From the NCBI RefSeq assembly GCF_008065375.1, contig NZ_VJYI01000040.1:1-54204 (forward strand): DNA of 54,204 nucleotides, given 5' to 3'. The position numbers and the translations under genes are program-made. Below, one piece after another: positions 34,310-42,802 of this stretch (the stretch's first letter is position 1; every line of letters begins with the position of its first letter). Below the pieces are notes generated by a model. The model did no database searches. It had not been told where the DNA came from and was given only the letters and a program-made list of their open reading frames with translations. This DNA comes from Nonomuraea sp. SYSU D8015 (lineage in GTDB: Bacteria; Actinomycetota; Actinomycetes; Streptosporangiales; Streptosporangiaceae).

Positions 34310-34960
34310 TCAGTGGATGCGGGTGTCCGGGCCGTTGATCACGATGGCTTGGCCGTCGCGAAGGGTGCTGTGGGCGATGCCCTGCTTGCGGTAGTGGTCG
34401 GCGACGGTGCCCAGAATTTCGGTTTCGGGGTGGCCGGGCGAGTCGATGTGCGGCACCACGGCGTAGTCGAGAAGGGCCAAGCCGTTGAAGTCGGCCGGGG
34501 CGCCGTAGGCAGCCTGCACCGCGCGTGGATCGTCGCACCGTTCCAGGCCGCGCAGGTCGGGGGCAAGGACACAGGCACCAGCGCTGTAGCCGGCATACGT
34601 GATGGCGTCTTGCCGCAACAGTTCGATCAAGGCTTTATCGGCGCCGCTGCGAGCCAGGGCGTGACGCAGGACGAACACGTTGCCTCCCCGCACCCAGACC
34701 AGTGGGAACCGACGGAGAGCGGCCTTGACCTGGTTCGGAGGCTGGTCGAAGAAGGCACGCAGATCGAGTTCAACCGGCCGCAGGCCGAGCGCGGTGAGCG
34801 AGTTGATCTCGCGTTCGATCGCGGCTCGGCGCTCGGGTTCGGGCTGGGCATCGATGGCGTTAGCGATTATGGCGACCTCGTCCGTGCTGGGAGTGCCCAG
34901 CAGGGCTAGCAGTTGCTCGGGGTGGTCGCCGATGCGCCAGGAGGACAGATACATGCGCAT
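34310..34960 (-). CDS. peptidase E (S51 dipeptidase family)
   Basis: A 216-residue protein of the usual length for S51 peptidases. The nucleophile elbow YAGYSAGACVLAP gives Ser126, preceded by the family's WVRGGNVFVL block (88-97); the glutamate/histidine region VVPHIDSPGHPETE follows. Members cleave Asp-X dipeptides or related N-terminal acidic bonds in the cytoplasm; some act on cyanophycin-derived dipeptides. It lies 31 bp downstream of the NUDIX gene on the same strand, so the two form an operon. Confidence 0.85.
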   Translation of the reverse strand: MRMYLSSWRIGDHPEQLLALLGTPSTDEVAIIANAIDAQPEPERRAAIEREINSLTALGLRPVELDLRAFFDQPPNQVKAALRRFPLVWVRGGNVFVLRHALARSGADKALIELLRQDAITYAGYSAGACVLAPDLRGLERCDDPRAVQAAYGAPADFNGLALLDYAVVPHIDSPGHPETEILGTVADHYRKQGIAHSTLRDGQAIVINGPDTRIH

Positions 34961-34991
34961 CTGTGAACCCTAGATCCCGCTGGCTAGTCGG

Positions 34992-35489
34992 TCAGTCGAC
35001 CACCTCGCTGACGGTTAGCTGGAGGCGGCTGTCATGGGATAGGTCGGCCCGGTCCTTGACCTGCTGCCTGGTCAACCAGTCCACTGCCGTCTCCGGAGCC
35101 TGAACCTCCCGTTCGAAGATCGAAACGAAGGTGTGGTCCAGGTGTCGGTGGGGCTCGGGAGTGTGGCCGTCGGCGGAGGCCCTGCAGTCGATGATCCACC
35201 AGGGGGCAGGGCAGACGGCGTGCGGGTAGCCAGCTGGAGCAGGCATCGACGACAGCCCAGGGATGATCAACGTGCGGCAGCCGAGTTCTTCCACGGTTTC
35301 CCGCAGCGCCGTCTCAACCAGCGTTTCCCCGTTCTCCCAGTGCCCACCCGCCGGGAGGAACCCACCGAGACGGACGTGATAGGCCACACCGGCGACCCAA
35401 TCACCGGTGTCCTCGCTGCGGCGGAACACCAGGTTCGTCGCCGTCATGTCGTACTTCACAGGCGCATCCACCAGCGGATCCTCCTCCAT
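34992..35489 (-). CDS. NUDIX hydrolase
   Basis: A 165-residue NUDIX protein. The Nudix box runs GGHWENGETLVETALRETVE then ELG (about residues 48-70), with all catalytic acidic residues present. The rest has the family's beta-sheet pattern (LVFRRSEDTGDWVAGVAYHV). The HLDHTFVSIFE segment resembles NUDIX proteins that act on nucleotide sugars or damaged NTPs; the substrate is not determinable. The ATG at 35489 is weakly supported, and MTATNLVF at residue 15 is an alternative start. It is the first gene of the operon with peptidase E. Confidence 0.85.
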   Translation of the reverse strand: MEEDPLVDAPVKYDMTATNLVFRRSEDTGDWVAGVAYHVRLGGFLPAGGHWENGETLVETALRETVEELGCRTLIIPGLSSMPAPAGYPHAVCPAPWWIIDCRASADGHTPEPHRHLDHTFVSIFEREVQAPETAVDWLTRQQVKDRADLSHDSRLQLTVSEVVD

Positions 35490-35745
35490 ACCACCCGGGG
35501 CGAAGGACGGCCTTCCTCCCGGTTCCGCGCCGACGGCCCGGCCACAACCCGGAGACCTGGCACGTCTTCGTCATTGCTGCACCGTAGTCAGCCGGCACGA
35601 CAGTTCGCGGCTGTTTCGCCGACGACGACCTGGGATAGCGCAGAGTGGTCTGCCGTCGGAGGGGCCGCGGAGCGGGAGCCGGTCAACGCGGCTCCCGTTG
35701 CGCGGCAGCAGGCCGCCGACGGACTGTTGGCGGCCTGCTTTCTTG
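35490..35745. other. intergenic region
   Basis: NUDIX promoter region and 3' end of the DUF998 gene. Apart from the terminator at 35707-35743 I see nothing in it. Confidence 0.4.
35707..35743. terminator. Rho-independent terminator
   Basis: AGCAGGCCGCC (35707-35717) pairs with GGCGGCCTGCT (35729-35739), followed by TTCTTG. It is the most classical intrinsic terminator shape in the window. The T-run is on the plus strand, though the nearest gene end is the minus-strand DUF998 stop at 35746. Confidence 0.6.
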
Positions 35746-36253
35746 TCATCCAGCCTGGGAGCTGACAGGTCCAGACCCTTGAGCGCCCGCCGCGGACGTG
35801 CTCGGGCCTGCCGGGACGTGGCCGCGCAGGAGGTGAACGCCCACGGCGATGATCCAGCCGAAGCCGGTCAGCAGGGAGAGGTGTTCGAGCATGCCCGCGG
35901 GGGCTGGCCGCCAAAGGCCCAGAACATCGAGGCGGTAGGCGATGCCGGCGGCGAAGGCGAAGGTGATGATCAGTGCGCCGGACAGGCGTGAGTAGACGGC
36001 CCAGGCGCGCCTCGCCTGTCCCAGGCGCCGGGCCAGTACGAACGCGGCTGCGCTCAGCCCGGCGAACAGGGCGAAGCCGGCCGCCTGATGGATGAGGCCG
36101 CTCGTGGTGGGCGCGCCGGCTGCCGGGGCGGACCGCCCGGGCGGATAGCCCAGCGCCGGGCCGGGTGGCACCGTCGGCCCACAACACCACCGGTACGAGC
36201 ACACCGGCGGCGACGCCGCTGCCGGGTAGCGGCTTGAGAGCAGGCGTGGCCAT
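35746..36253 (-). pseudogene. DUF998-like membrane protein, frameshifted
   Basis: The ATG at 36253, with ribosome binding site AGCAGGAGGACG, starts MATPALKPLPGSGVAAGVLV and one membrane helix. The frame then turns Arg/His-rich, while another frame continues with four more helices (SGLIHQAAGFALFAGLSAAA, AVYSRLSGALIITFAFAAGI, LEHLSLLTGFGWIIAVGVHL) and ends at 35746. A single-base change in the GC-rich stretch about 36110-36180 is responsible. Together the parts resemble DUF998 integral membrane proteins. The 3' frame is also in phase with the leader ORF that begins in motif copy A. Real decay or sequence error. Confidence 0.6.
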
Positions 36254-36295
36254 GGGGACGTCCTCCTGCTTCTCCGTGACCCCAATAGGTCACGG

Positions 36296-36319
36296 GCCGA
36301 CCAGACTTCCCGGCTCACC
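36296..36319 (-). promoter_or_regulatory. 24-nt leader element, copy A
   Basis: Matches the shared consensus: begins GGTGAGCCGG, ends CTGGTCGGC, read on the minus strand. It ends 42 nt before the DUF998 start. Its GTG frame reads VSREVWSA and stays open into the 3' frame of DUF998. No clear -10 is seen before this copy. Confidence 0.75.
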
Positions 36320-36362
36320 AACGGAACGCCCTGCGACGGGACGTCACTTGATCAATACATGG

Positions 36363-36382
36363 ATTTTAGCTCATACTGAAAT
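36363..36382. promoter_or_regulatory. imperfect palindrome, possible operator
   Basis: ATTTTAG, a CTCATA spacer and CTGAAAT lie 25 nt upstream of the regulator gene at 36408, in an unusually AT-rich patch. It is a candidate autoregulatory site. Confidence 0.4.
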
Positions 36383-36407
36383 AACTGCAAGAGGAGGCTG
36401 GTCGGGC

Positions 36408-36908
36408 GTGACCGAACAGGAGCCGTTGCTGGAGTGGGTGGAACGTGTCGCCATGTACTTGGCGCGCGATGGGGTGCCGCCGATCGCGGGGCGGGTGCTG
36501 GGCTGGCTGATGATCTGTGATCCGCCTGAGCAGTCTGCCGGGCAGATCAGCACGGCGATCGGCGCCAGCCGCGCCTCGCTCACCTCGAGCCTGCGGCTGC
36601 TGACCAGCATGAAGTTCCTCACCTGGCGCACTCGGCCGGGTGAGCGGACCGTCTACTACCGGATGGCCGAGGACGCCTGGGCGGTCGTGGTGCGCCGCCA
36701 GGTCGCCTCCATCGCCTCGTTCATGGACATTACGCACGATGGGGTGGACCTGGTGGGCGCGGACGAAGAACGTGCCGCGCGGGTCCGGCAGGCGCACGCC
36801 ACCTTCGAGTGGATGGCCAAGGTCTTCGACAACGCGCCGCCCCTGCAGGCAGACGGCCCCGACGGCCCTGATAGCGCCGAGCACCCCGACGATGAGGAGA
36901 CACCATGA
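36408..36908 (+). CDS. MarR/GbsR-type transcriptional regulator
   Basis: A 166-residue regulator. The winged-helix core (residues 15-95: VAMYLARDGVPPIAGRVLGW, SAGQISTAIGASRASLTSSL, wing LTWRTRPGERTVYYRMAEDA) matches GbsR-like MarR proteins. A long C-terminal helix would dimerise, and the tail is acidic. GAGGAGG precedes the GTG at 36408; the longer upstream frame is non-coding. Its stop overlaps the monooxygenase start (ATGA), so the two are co-translated, and it probably controls that operon. A similar regulator lies at 45568. Confidence 0.8.
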   Translation: MTEQEPLLEWVERVAMYLARDGVPPIAGRVLGWLMICDPPEQSAGQISTAIGASRASLTSSLRLLTSMKFLTWRTRPGERTVYYRMAEDAWAVVVRRQVASIASFMDITHDGVDLVGADEERAARVRQAHATFEWMAKVFDNAPPLQADGPDGPDSAEHPDDEETP

Positions 36909-38056
36909 GTGGACACGCCATCGTGGTCGGCGGCGGCATTGGCGGGCTGGCCGCGGCGCTGGCATTGCACCGGATCGGCTGGCGGGCCACGGTGCTGGAA
37001 CGAACGACCGAGCTGGGCGAGATCGGTGGCGGCATGTCCCAGGCGCCCAACGCGCTGCGCGCGCTGGCCGAACTCGGCGTGGAAGGGCGGGCCCGCGCGG
37101 TCGGGGTGCCCACCCACGCCTCCGGCAACTTGCGCACGCCGGACGGCCGCTACCTGCAACAAGCGCGGCCCGGGGATGCGAGTGCGCTGCTCGCCTTCCA
37201 CCGCGCCGACCTGCACCGGGTGCTGCTGGAGGCGGTGCCCGTCGGCTGGGTGCGCACCTGTGCGGAGGTCACCGCCGTCCGGGACAACGCCAGCAGTGTG
37301 AGCGTCGGATTCGGCGACGGCGAGCTGACTGCCGACCTGGTCATCGCGGCCGACGGCATCCGCAGCACCGTCCGCCGGCTGCTGTGGCCGGACACGCCGC
37401 CGCGCTTCCTGGGCCGCACCGCCTGGCTGGGCATCGCCCCGGTGCCCGGCGTGCCCGGCAGCATCACGCTCGGACCAGGCGGCTACTTCCTCATTCATCC
37501 CATCGCACGTGATCGCGCGTACTGGGTCTACGTCACCACCGCCGACCAACCGGGCATCCGCTACGAGGAGGAGAAGACCGAGGCGGCCCGCCGGGTCGCC
37601 ACCTGGCACGAGCCGATCCCGGCGCTGATCGAGGCCACCCCGGACGAGGCCGTGATCCATATCGACATCTGCGACCTGGACCCGCTGCCCACCTACGTCC
37701 GCGGCCGGGTGGCGCTGCTCGGCGACGCCGCGCACGCGATGAGCCCCGATCGTGGCCAGGGCGCAGGGCAGTCCCTCGAGGACGCCGTCGTGCTCGCCGC
37801 CGCCCTCGCCGGCGAGCCCGCGATCGAAGCCGCGCTGCGTCGCTATGACGCCGAGCGCCGCCCGCGCACCCAGGCCACCGCCCGAGGCGCCCGCAAGGAC
37901 GGCGCCCGGACCACCTCCACGGCCGCCTACCGGGCGCTGGTGACCATGATCCGGCTGATGCCCGCGCCGTTGTGGCGCAAGGGCATCGCCGCCGACGGCA
38001 ACGCGACCTGGCGGTGGCGGCCGCCGCACCTGCCGTCGCCGACCACGTACCACTGA
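36905..38056 (+). CDS. FAD-dependent monooxygenase
   Basis: A 383-residue flavoprotein hydroxylase. FAD-binding Rossmann motif VVGGGIGGLAAALAL (residues 7-21), the DG motif VIAADGIRSTVRR near 147-159, and the GD motif VALLGDAAHAMSPDRGQGAG (Asp274). These place it among group A aromatic hydroxylases (PHBH/UbiH/TetX type) that use NAD(P)H and oxygen to hydroxylate aromatics or polyketides. It is coupled to the preceding regulator. A stray copy of its C-terminal end lies at 41479-41576, implying a lost paralogue. Confidence 0.85.
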   Translation: MSGHAIVVGGGIGGLAAALALHRIGWRATVLERTTELGEIGGGMSQAPNALRALAELGVEGRARAVGVPTHASGNLRTPDGRYLQQARPGDASALLAFHRADLHRVLLEAVPVGWVRTCAEVTAVRDNASSVSVGFGDGELTADLVIAADGIRSTVRRLLWPDTPPRFLGRTAWLGIAPVPGVPGSITLGPGGYFLIHPIARDRAYWVYVTTADQPGIRYEEEKTEAARRVATWHEPIPALIEATPDEAVIHIDICDLDPLPTYVRGRVALLGDAAHAMSPDRGQGAGQSLEDAVVLAAALAGEPAIEAALRRYDAERRPRTQATARGARKDGARTTSTAAYRALVTMIRLMPAPLWRKGIAADGNATWRWRPPHLPSPTTYH

Positions 38057-38351
38057 GCCAGGGCCCAAGGCCAGCGCAGCTCAGCGCCGTCTGCTCGCGA
38101 TCGTCACACCCCGCCTAGGGTTGGTAGCCCTCTCGTCCTGCTCGACAACGACACAGTACGTGGCCTCCGCCAACTCCGACACCCACTTCGGCGGCGCCCC
38201 TGGGCGCAATTCATCCGGGTTCGCCGCGGCGTACACGACCTGGACGGCGTCCCCTCTCCCGCAGGCCCATCTTCATGCGGAAGCCTCCCTGCCGTCACCC
38301 GCGGAGCGGCACCGGCCTCCTCTTACGGTCCCTCGACACGGCCGCCGTGGC
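38057..38351. other. intergenic region with a possible small minus-strand fragment
   Basis: A minus-strand frame from about 38245 to 38090 reads VYAAANPDELRPGAPPKWVS, then ELAEATYCVVVEQDERATNP, protein-like but short and without a ribosome binding site. It may be the end of a lost gene. Nothing else is seen. Confidence 0.35.
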
Positions 38352-39641
38352 TCACAGGTAGCGCAGCCACAGGTACGGCACGGTCAACGTGATGGTCACC
38401 GCCGTGACGATCAGCCCGTACTTGGTGAACTGCCAGAAGCTGATCGGACTGCCGTTGCGGGCGGCGATGCCGAGGATGACCACGTTGGCGGCCGCGCCGA
38501 CGGCGGTGGCGTTGCCGCCGAGGTCGGCGCCGAAGGCCAGCGCCCACCACAGCACCTGGGCCGGGCCGTTGCCGCCGGCTGCCTGGACCAGTTCGGCGAC
38601 GATCGGGCTCATCGTGGCGACGTACGGGATGTTGTCCACGATCGCCGACAGCCCGGCCGAGGCCCACAGCAGCCCCATGGTGGTCAGCCCGAGCTGACCT
38701 TGCGTCGCCTCGGCCGCAGCCTGCGAGATCTGGCCGATCACGCCGGTCTCCACCAGCGCGCCCACCATGACGAACAGCCCGGCGAAGAACACCAGGGTCG
38801 GCCACTCAACCTCGGCGATCGCGTCCTGGGTGGTGACCTTGGTGACGGCCACCAGGATGCCCGCGCCCAGGATGGCCACCACGGACGGCTCGTAGTGCAG
38901 CACCGGGTGCAGCACGAACGCGACCATGACCAGGGCAAGCACGGCGAGCGACTGCCACAGCAGCCTCGGGTCGGCGATGGCCTCCCGCTCGTTCAGCGCC
39001 ATGACCTCCGCCGCCCGCTCGGGGTCGTAGCGGAAGTACTTGCGGAACAAGATCCGGCACATCCCGATGAAGACAATCATGAGGACGACGACCAACGGCG
39101 CCATGTGGATGAGGAAGTCGTTGAAGCTCAGCCCGGCGCGGCTGGCGATGATGATGTTCGGCGGGTCGCCGACCAGCGTCGCGGCGCCGCCGATGTTGGA
39201 GGCCATCGCCTCGGCGATCAGGAACGGCGCCGCCGGCAGCGCCAGCCGCTCGCACACCAGGAACGTCACCGGCGCGATCAGCAGCACGGTGGTGACGTTG
39301 TCCAGCAGCGCGGAAGCGACGGCGGTGATGACCACCAGCAGCACCATCAGCCGGTACGGATACCCCTTGGCGCGTTTGGCGGCCCAGATGGCCAGGTATT
39401 CGAAGATCCCGGTCTGTTTGAGCACACCGACGATGACCATCATGCCGAGCAGCAGGAAGATAACGTTCCAGTCGATGCCGGTGTGCTCGTCGAAGAACGC
39501 CGCACCGGCGTCGGTGGCGTGGATCAACAGCATGATCCCCGCTCCGCCGAGCGCCGCCACGACACGGTGGATCTTCTCGGTGGCGATCAGCGCGTACGCA
39601 CCCAGGAAGACCACCACCGCCAGCCACGCGGTGACCGTCAC
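38352..39641 (-). CDS. ArsB/NhaD-type ion transporter
   Basis: A 429-residue membrane protein with about 11-12 helices of the ion transporter superfamily. It has the IIHRVVAALGG-like start, the SNIGGAATLVGDPPNIIIAS loop typical of ArsB/NhaD/Pink-eyed-dilution proteins, and the repeat FGADLGGNATAVGAAANVVI in the second half. Members export arsenite or exchange sodium for protons; which ion is moved here is unknown. GTG start at 39641 overlaps the CBS stop (GTGA). A second, degraded copy lies at 51.6-52.9 kb. The 601-codon ORF covering both genes is only a long open frame. Confidence 0.85.
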   Translation of the reverse strand: MTVTAWLAVVVFLGAYALIATEKIHRVVAALGGAGIMLLIHATDAGAAFFDEHTGIDWNVIFLLLGMMVIVGVLKQTGIFEYLAIWAAKRAKGYPYRLMVLLVVITAVASALLDNVTTVLLIAPVTFLVCERLALPAAPFLIAEAMASNIGGAATLVGDPPNIIIASRAGLSFNDFLIHMAPLVVVLMIVFIGMCRILFRKYFRYDPERAAEVMALNEREAIADPRLLWQSLAVLALVMVAFVLHPVLHYEPSVVAILGAGILVAVTKVTTQDAIAEVEWPTLVFFAGLFVMVGALVETGVIGQISQAAAEATQGQLGLTTMGLLWASAGLSAIVDNIPYVATMSPIVAELVQAAGGNGPAQVLWWALAFGADLGGNATAVGAAANVVILGIAARNGSPISFWQFTKYGLIVTAVTITLTVPYLWLRYL

Positions 39642-40081
39642 GCGGCCACCGCCCAGTCCAGCAGCGCCTGCAGGGTGACCGCGCCGATCAGCCGCCCGCC
39701 CTCGACGACCGCCACCAGTGGACTGCGCGTGCGGGCCATCAACGCCGCCAGCTCCAGCACCGTGGCATCGGGATCGGTGACCGGCAGCTCGCGAGGCTCC
39801 CTCGGCAGCGCTTCGCGTACGGTCCGCCCGGACAGCGACCGCAAGAACAGGTCGGCGTGCGCCTCGTCCACCACCCGCGCCAGCGCGGGATCGTCCTGGC
39901 AATAGCCCGGTACGGCCAGCCTCAGCACCTGCGTGCCCGGCAGGATGCTCGAGGGCAGCCCCTGCTCGTCGACCACGATGAGGCCGGGCAGATCCTGCTC
40001 GGCCAGCAGCCGGGCGGCCTCGACGACGGGGGTGTCCAGAGCGACGGTGGGGAACTCCGTGGCCAGATCGCGCGCACGCAT
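39638..40081 (-). CDS. CBS-domain protein
   Basis: A 147-residue protein of two CBS motifs: residues 1-60 (MRARDLATEFPTVALDTPVV, DLPGLIVVDEQGLPSSIL) and 90-147 (ALPREPRELPVTDPDATVLE, RSPLVAVVEGGRLIGAVTLQ). CBS pairs bind adenine nucleotides and regulate linked transporters or enzymes. Its stop overlaps the ArsB start, so it is very likely a regulatory subunit or partner of that transporter. The ATG at 40081 is preferred over the TTG two codons earlier. Leader element B is 35 nt upstream. Confidence 0.8.
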   Translation of the reverse strand: MRARDLATEFPTVALDTPVVEAARLLAEQDLPGLIVVDEQGLPSSILPGTQVLRLAVPGYCQDDPALARVVDEAHADLFLRSLSGRTVREALPREPRELPVTDPDATVLELAALMARTRSPLVAVVEGGRLIGAVTLQALLDWAVAA

Positions 40082-40116
40082 CCGCAAGCCTCTTTTGAGA
40101 TCGACGACATGACATC

Positions 40117-40140
40117 GCCGACCAGGCTTCCCGGCACACC
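40117..40140 (-). promoter_or_regulatory. 24-nt leader element, copy B
   Basis: Begins GGTGTGCCGG and ends CTGGTCGGC on the minus strand. TACGTT (complement of 40148-40153) ends 7 nt before it, a fitting -10. It stands 35 nt upstream of the CBS-ArsB operon. Its GTG frame reads VCREAWSA and does not stop before the CBS gene. Confidence 0.8.
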
Positions 40141-40246
40141 TGACACCAACGTATCAATGATCGCCGAACCAGTGGCCACCGCCCTCGGCTGGAACCGGAC
40201 GACGCCGGGTCGTGGAATCGCCGTGCCCGGGCAAGGGCGTGCCGTG

Positions 40247-41110
40247 CTATGCCCGCAGGCGGTCAAGGAGGGCGGGCAGCAGTGTGGGGTCCTCGTGCGG
40301 GCCGAGATGCCCCAGGCCCGGCACGGCGACCACGTCGGTGCCCAGCAGAGCGCGGGCCGGCCTGCCGATGCGGGCGGGCGGGTAGAAACGATCCTCGGCT
40401 CCGGTGGCCACGACCACCGGAGTGCCTGCCCAGCGGCGCACGATGGGTTTGGGCACCGGCGGGGGCGCCAGGCTGGTGCGGCTGTGTCGGGCCACGAGCG
40501 TCATCCATTCCGCCAGCCGGTGGTCCGCGCCGGCCATGCCGCGCGTCTGGCCGCTCATGTAGCGCAGCAGGGCCTGACTGCGATCGGTCGTGGCAGCCGC
40601 CAGCCAGGGCAGGGTGACGCCGAGCAGAGCGGGGGTCAGTCGGGCTCGGCTCAGTCCGGCCGGGGACGCCAGCACGAGGCCGCTGATCTGCGGTCCAGGT
40701 CGCGTCGCCAGGGCCACGGCCGCGCCCAGCGAATGTCCCACCACCACAGCGGGTCCAGCGCTCACCTGGCCGACGACCTCCCCTACCCACCGCCCGTAGG
40801 CGGCCAGGCGTCCCGGCCCGGGCCGTTGTGGAGCGCTCAGACCTGGCTGGCCCGGCAGGTCAGCGATGATCACCCGATGGTCTGGCAGCAGGGCATCGGC
40901 CACCTCGAGCAGGGTGGCGGCGCAGAAGTTGGTGCCTGGCAGCAGCAGCACGCAGGGGCCGTGCCCGGCGATGACCACCGCCGTGGTCCCCAGGCTGGTC
41001 TCCATCGTGCGCATGCGGTGCTCTGTCGTCCAGGAGTCCAGCCGTTCTCGGCACCAGTCGCGGACGCGCCGCTGGCCGGCGGGTGAGACGTAGATGGTCG
41101 GGGAAGTCAA
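40247..41110 (-). CDS. alpha/beta hydrolase
   Basis: A 287-residue cytoplasmic alpha/beta hydrolase. Oxyanion loop LLPGTNFC, nucleophile elbow VVGHSLGAAVAL (Ser127), acid VATGAEDRFYPP (Asp240) and base PGLGHLGPHEDP (His268). This is the normal triad of small esterases/epoxide hydrolase-like proteins; the substrate is unknown. The TTG at 41110 follows GGAAAGG and gives a reasonable N-terminus. Monocistronic, with leader element C 38 nt upstream. Confidence 0.82.
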   Translation of the reverse strand: MTSPTIYVSPAGQRRVRDWCRERLDSWTTEHRMRTMETSLGTTAVVIAGHGPCVLLLPGTNFCAATLLEVADALLPDHRVIIADLPGQPGLSAPQRPGPGRLAAYGRWVGEVVGQVSAGPAVVVGHSLGAAVALATRPGPQISGLVLASPAGLSRARLTPALLGVTLPWLAAATTDRSQALLRYMSGQTRGMAGADHRLAEWMTLVARHSRTSLAPPPVPKPIVRRWAGTPVVVATGAEDRFYPPARIGRPARALLGTDVVAVPGLGHLGPHEDPTLLPALLDRLRA

Positions 41111-41141
41111 CAGGAGAGCCTTTCCACGCGGGGACGTCGGG

Positions 41142-41171
41142 TCAGATCGCCGACCAGGCTTCCCGGCTCAC
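41142..41171 (-). CDS. leader ORF of copy C (9 codons)
   Basis: GTG at 41171 inside leader element C reads VSREAWSAI and stops with TGA at 41142-41144, 31 nt before the hydrolase start. Support comes only from its sharing the first 8 codons with the other copies. Confidence 0.35.
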   Translation of the reverse strand: MSREAWSAI

Positions 41172-41172
41172 C
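41149..41172 (-). promoter_or_regulatory. 24-nt leader element, copy C
   Basis: Begins GGTGAGCCGG and ends CTGGTCGGC on the minus strand, 38 nt before the alpha/beta hydrolase. No good -10 hexamer is visible at the usual distance in this copy. Confidence 0.75.
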
Positions 41173-41327
41173 GGCCACGCGAGGCCGCTTGTCAGCGGCG
41201 TGCCCGTGGCGTCCCGCCACCCTGGCAAAGATCGTGGTCGCGCGCAACAGATCCAGCCCGGTCCTGTGCCCGGGCGATCTCGCTGAGTGGCGAAGCATGC
41301 CTGCGCTCATGGGCACCCCCTGCGTGA

Positions 41328-41343
41328 TCGATCTTTAGATCGA
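41328..41343. promoter_or_regulatory. 16-bp palindrome, possible operator
   Basis: TCGATCT-TT-AGATCGA is perfectly symmetrical and lies upstream of the monooxygenase relic, where a regulator's operator would be expected. Confidence 0.45.
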
Positions 41344-41478
41344 GGTACGCGGTCGGGATCGAGGCCCTCGGATGGCCCACGGTCGGCAGCCCCTGTCTCC
41401 AGGCGGCCTGTGGTGCCTGAACTCCCCTACCACCACACCCATGGGCTACGGGCGATCGGCGGAATTCTTGGCGCTCCC

Positions 41479-41576
41479 AACTGCGCGCCGTGTTGTGGCG
41501 CGAGGGCCTCGCCGACGGCGGGGCCACCTGGCGATGGCAGACGCTGCACCTGCCGTCGTCGGGCACCCGCTACTGA
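41479..41576 (+). pseudogene. FAD monooxygenase, C-terminal relic
   Basis: The frame LWREGLADGGATWRWQTLHL-PSSGTRY-stop matches the end of the monooxygenase at 36905-38056 (LWRKGIAADGNATWRWRPPH). Only the last about 32 codons remain. Confidence 0.6.
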
Positions 41577-41628
41577 GCCGGGGGCGCCCGATGCGGGCCC
41601 CGGCACAGCGGCACCACTCGCCGCCGGT

Positions 41629-42774
41629 TCAGCCCTTGATGAAGCGTCGGGTCAGGTACCGGCGCACCGGCGGCAGTGCGGCCAGGCGGAGCGGGAGCTG
41701 GGTCAGCCACAGCAGCAGCGGGTTGGCGGGCGCGTAGACACCTTTGACCCAGCGGCCGAGCTTCTGTTTCCTATCCACTTCGGGCCGCAGCGCGGCCTCC
41801 CACGCGGCGAGGGCGGCGCCGACGTCACCCGGGTGGCGCTCCAGTTCGGTGCCGAGCCGGTCGGCGCCGCCGACGGCCAGAGCGGAGCCGTATCCGGCGA
41901 AGAGCGTGACGCACCAGGCGGCGTCGCCGAGCAGGACCACGCGCCCGCGACTCCAGGAGGGGGCCACGACCTGGCTGATGGTGTCGAAGTAGACGGAGTC
42001 GGTCCTGTCCAGGCCGTCCAGTGCTTCCGGGATGACCCAGCCGAGGTCGCTGTAGACGCGGCGCAGTTGCGTGGCCGCGTCCTCGCCCGGGACCGCGTGG
42101 CTGGTGCGGTAGCCGAAGAAGGCGACGTTGCGGCCGTCACCGACGCTGATCACCGCGACGGTACGGCCGCCGGACGACAGGGTGCCGGTGGTGCCGGGGG
42201 CGATGGCGGCCGGGCGCTTGTCGAGCATGTAGACGGCGACCTTGTGCTCAAGGTCGAGCAGGAAGTCGCGCTCGGGGCCGAAGAGCAGGGCGCGGGTGGC
42301 CGAGTGCAGGCCGTCGGCGCCGATGAGCAGATCCGCGTGCTCGACGCTGCCGTCGCTCAGGGTCACATGGACGGCGTGGGCGTCCTGGTCGACGGCGGTG
42401 ATGGTGGTGCCGAAGCGGATCTCGGCGGTGTCGCAGACCTTGTCGTACAGGACAGTTTCGATGTCGCCGCGCAGGATGTTCATCGAGCGGGGGCCCATGG
42501 TCGCGGCGATCGTCTCGCGGTTCAGGGAGAACCGACGCCGGCCGTCGGGGCGGTGGTAGACGAGCTCCTCGGTGACGAAGGCCTTCGTCTCCAGGTCGGG
42601 CAGGATGCCCATCCGCTCGGCGGCGTCGTAGCCGATGCCGCCGAAGGTGACGGCGTAGCCGCCGCTGCGGCGCTGCGGAGCGCGTTCGACGATGAGGCTG
42701 TCCCAGCCGATCTGGGACAACCGGAGGGCGGTGGCCAGGCCGGCGATGCCGGCTCCGATGATGACGGCGCGCAT
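41629..42774 (-). CDS. FAD-dependent monooxygenase/oxidoreductase
   Basis: A 381-residue flavoprotein. Rossmann motif VIIGAGIAGLATAL (residues 4-17), LIVERAPQRRSGGYAVTFGG, the DG motif LLIGADGLHSATRALL, and GD motif VVLLGDAAWCVTLFAGYGSA. This matches group A monooxygenases of the TetX/tetracenomycin-hydroxylase side of the family. The C-terminal helix is hydrophobic and basic (LRLAALPPVRRYLTRRFIKG). Third gene of an operon after the CocE hydrolase and the epimerase, 28 nt downstream of the latter; together they may modify or inactivate an aromatic or polyketide compound. Confidence 0.85.
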   Translation of the reverse strand: MRAVIIGAGIAGLATALRLSQIGWDSLIVERAPQRRSGGYAVTFGGIGYDAAERMGILPDLETKAFVTEELVYHRPDGRRRFSLNRETIAATMGPRSMNILRGDIETVLYDKVCDTAEIRFGTTITAVDQDAHAVHVTLSDGSVEHADLLIGADGLHSATRALLFGPERDFLLDLEHKVAVYMLDKRPAAIAPGTTGTLSSGGRTVAVISVGDGRNVAFFGYRTSHAVPGEDAATQLRRVYSDLGWVIPEALDGLDRTDSVYFDTISQVVAPSWSRGRVVLLGDAAWCVTLFAGYGSALAVGGADRLGTELERHPGDVGAALAAWEAALRPEVDRKQKLGRWVKGVYAPANPLLLWLTQLPLRLAALPPVRRYLTRRFIKG

Positions 42775-42802
42775 AAAGGTTCCTTGCTGAAGCTGGTGGG
42801 GG

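Larger units (their letters stand above)
41111..41638. other. intergenic region with relics of a regulator-monooxygenase module
   Basis: Besides leader element C it holds the palindrome at 41328-41343 and, at 41479-41576 on the plus strand, a 32-codon monooxygenase tail (LWREGLADGGATWRWQTLHL and stop). The regulator and most of the oxygenase have been lost. Confidence 0.5.

Noticed and set aside
38352..40157. 601-codon ORF covering ArsB and beyond
   Set aside because: Only the ArsB part is real. The 5' 170 codons are the CBS gene read in the wrong frame plus the leader of copy B.
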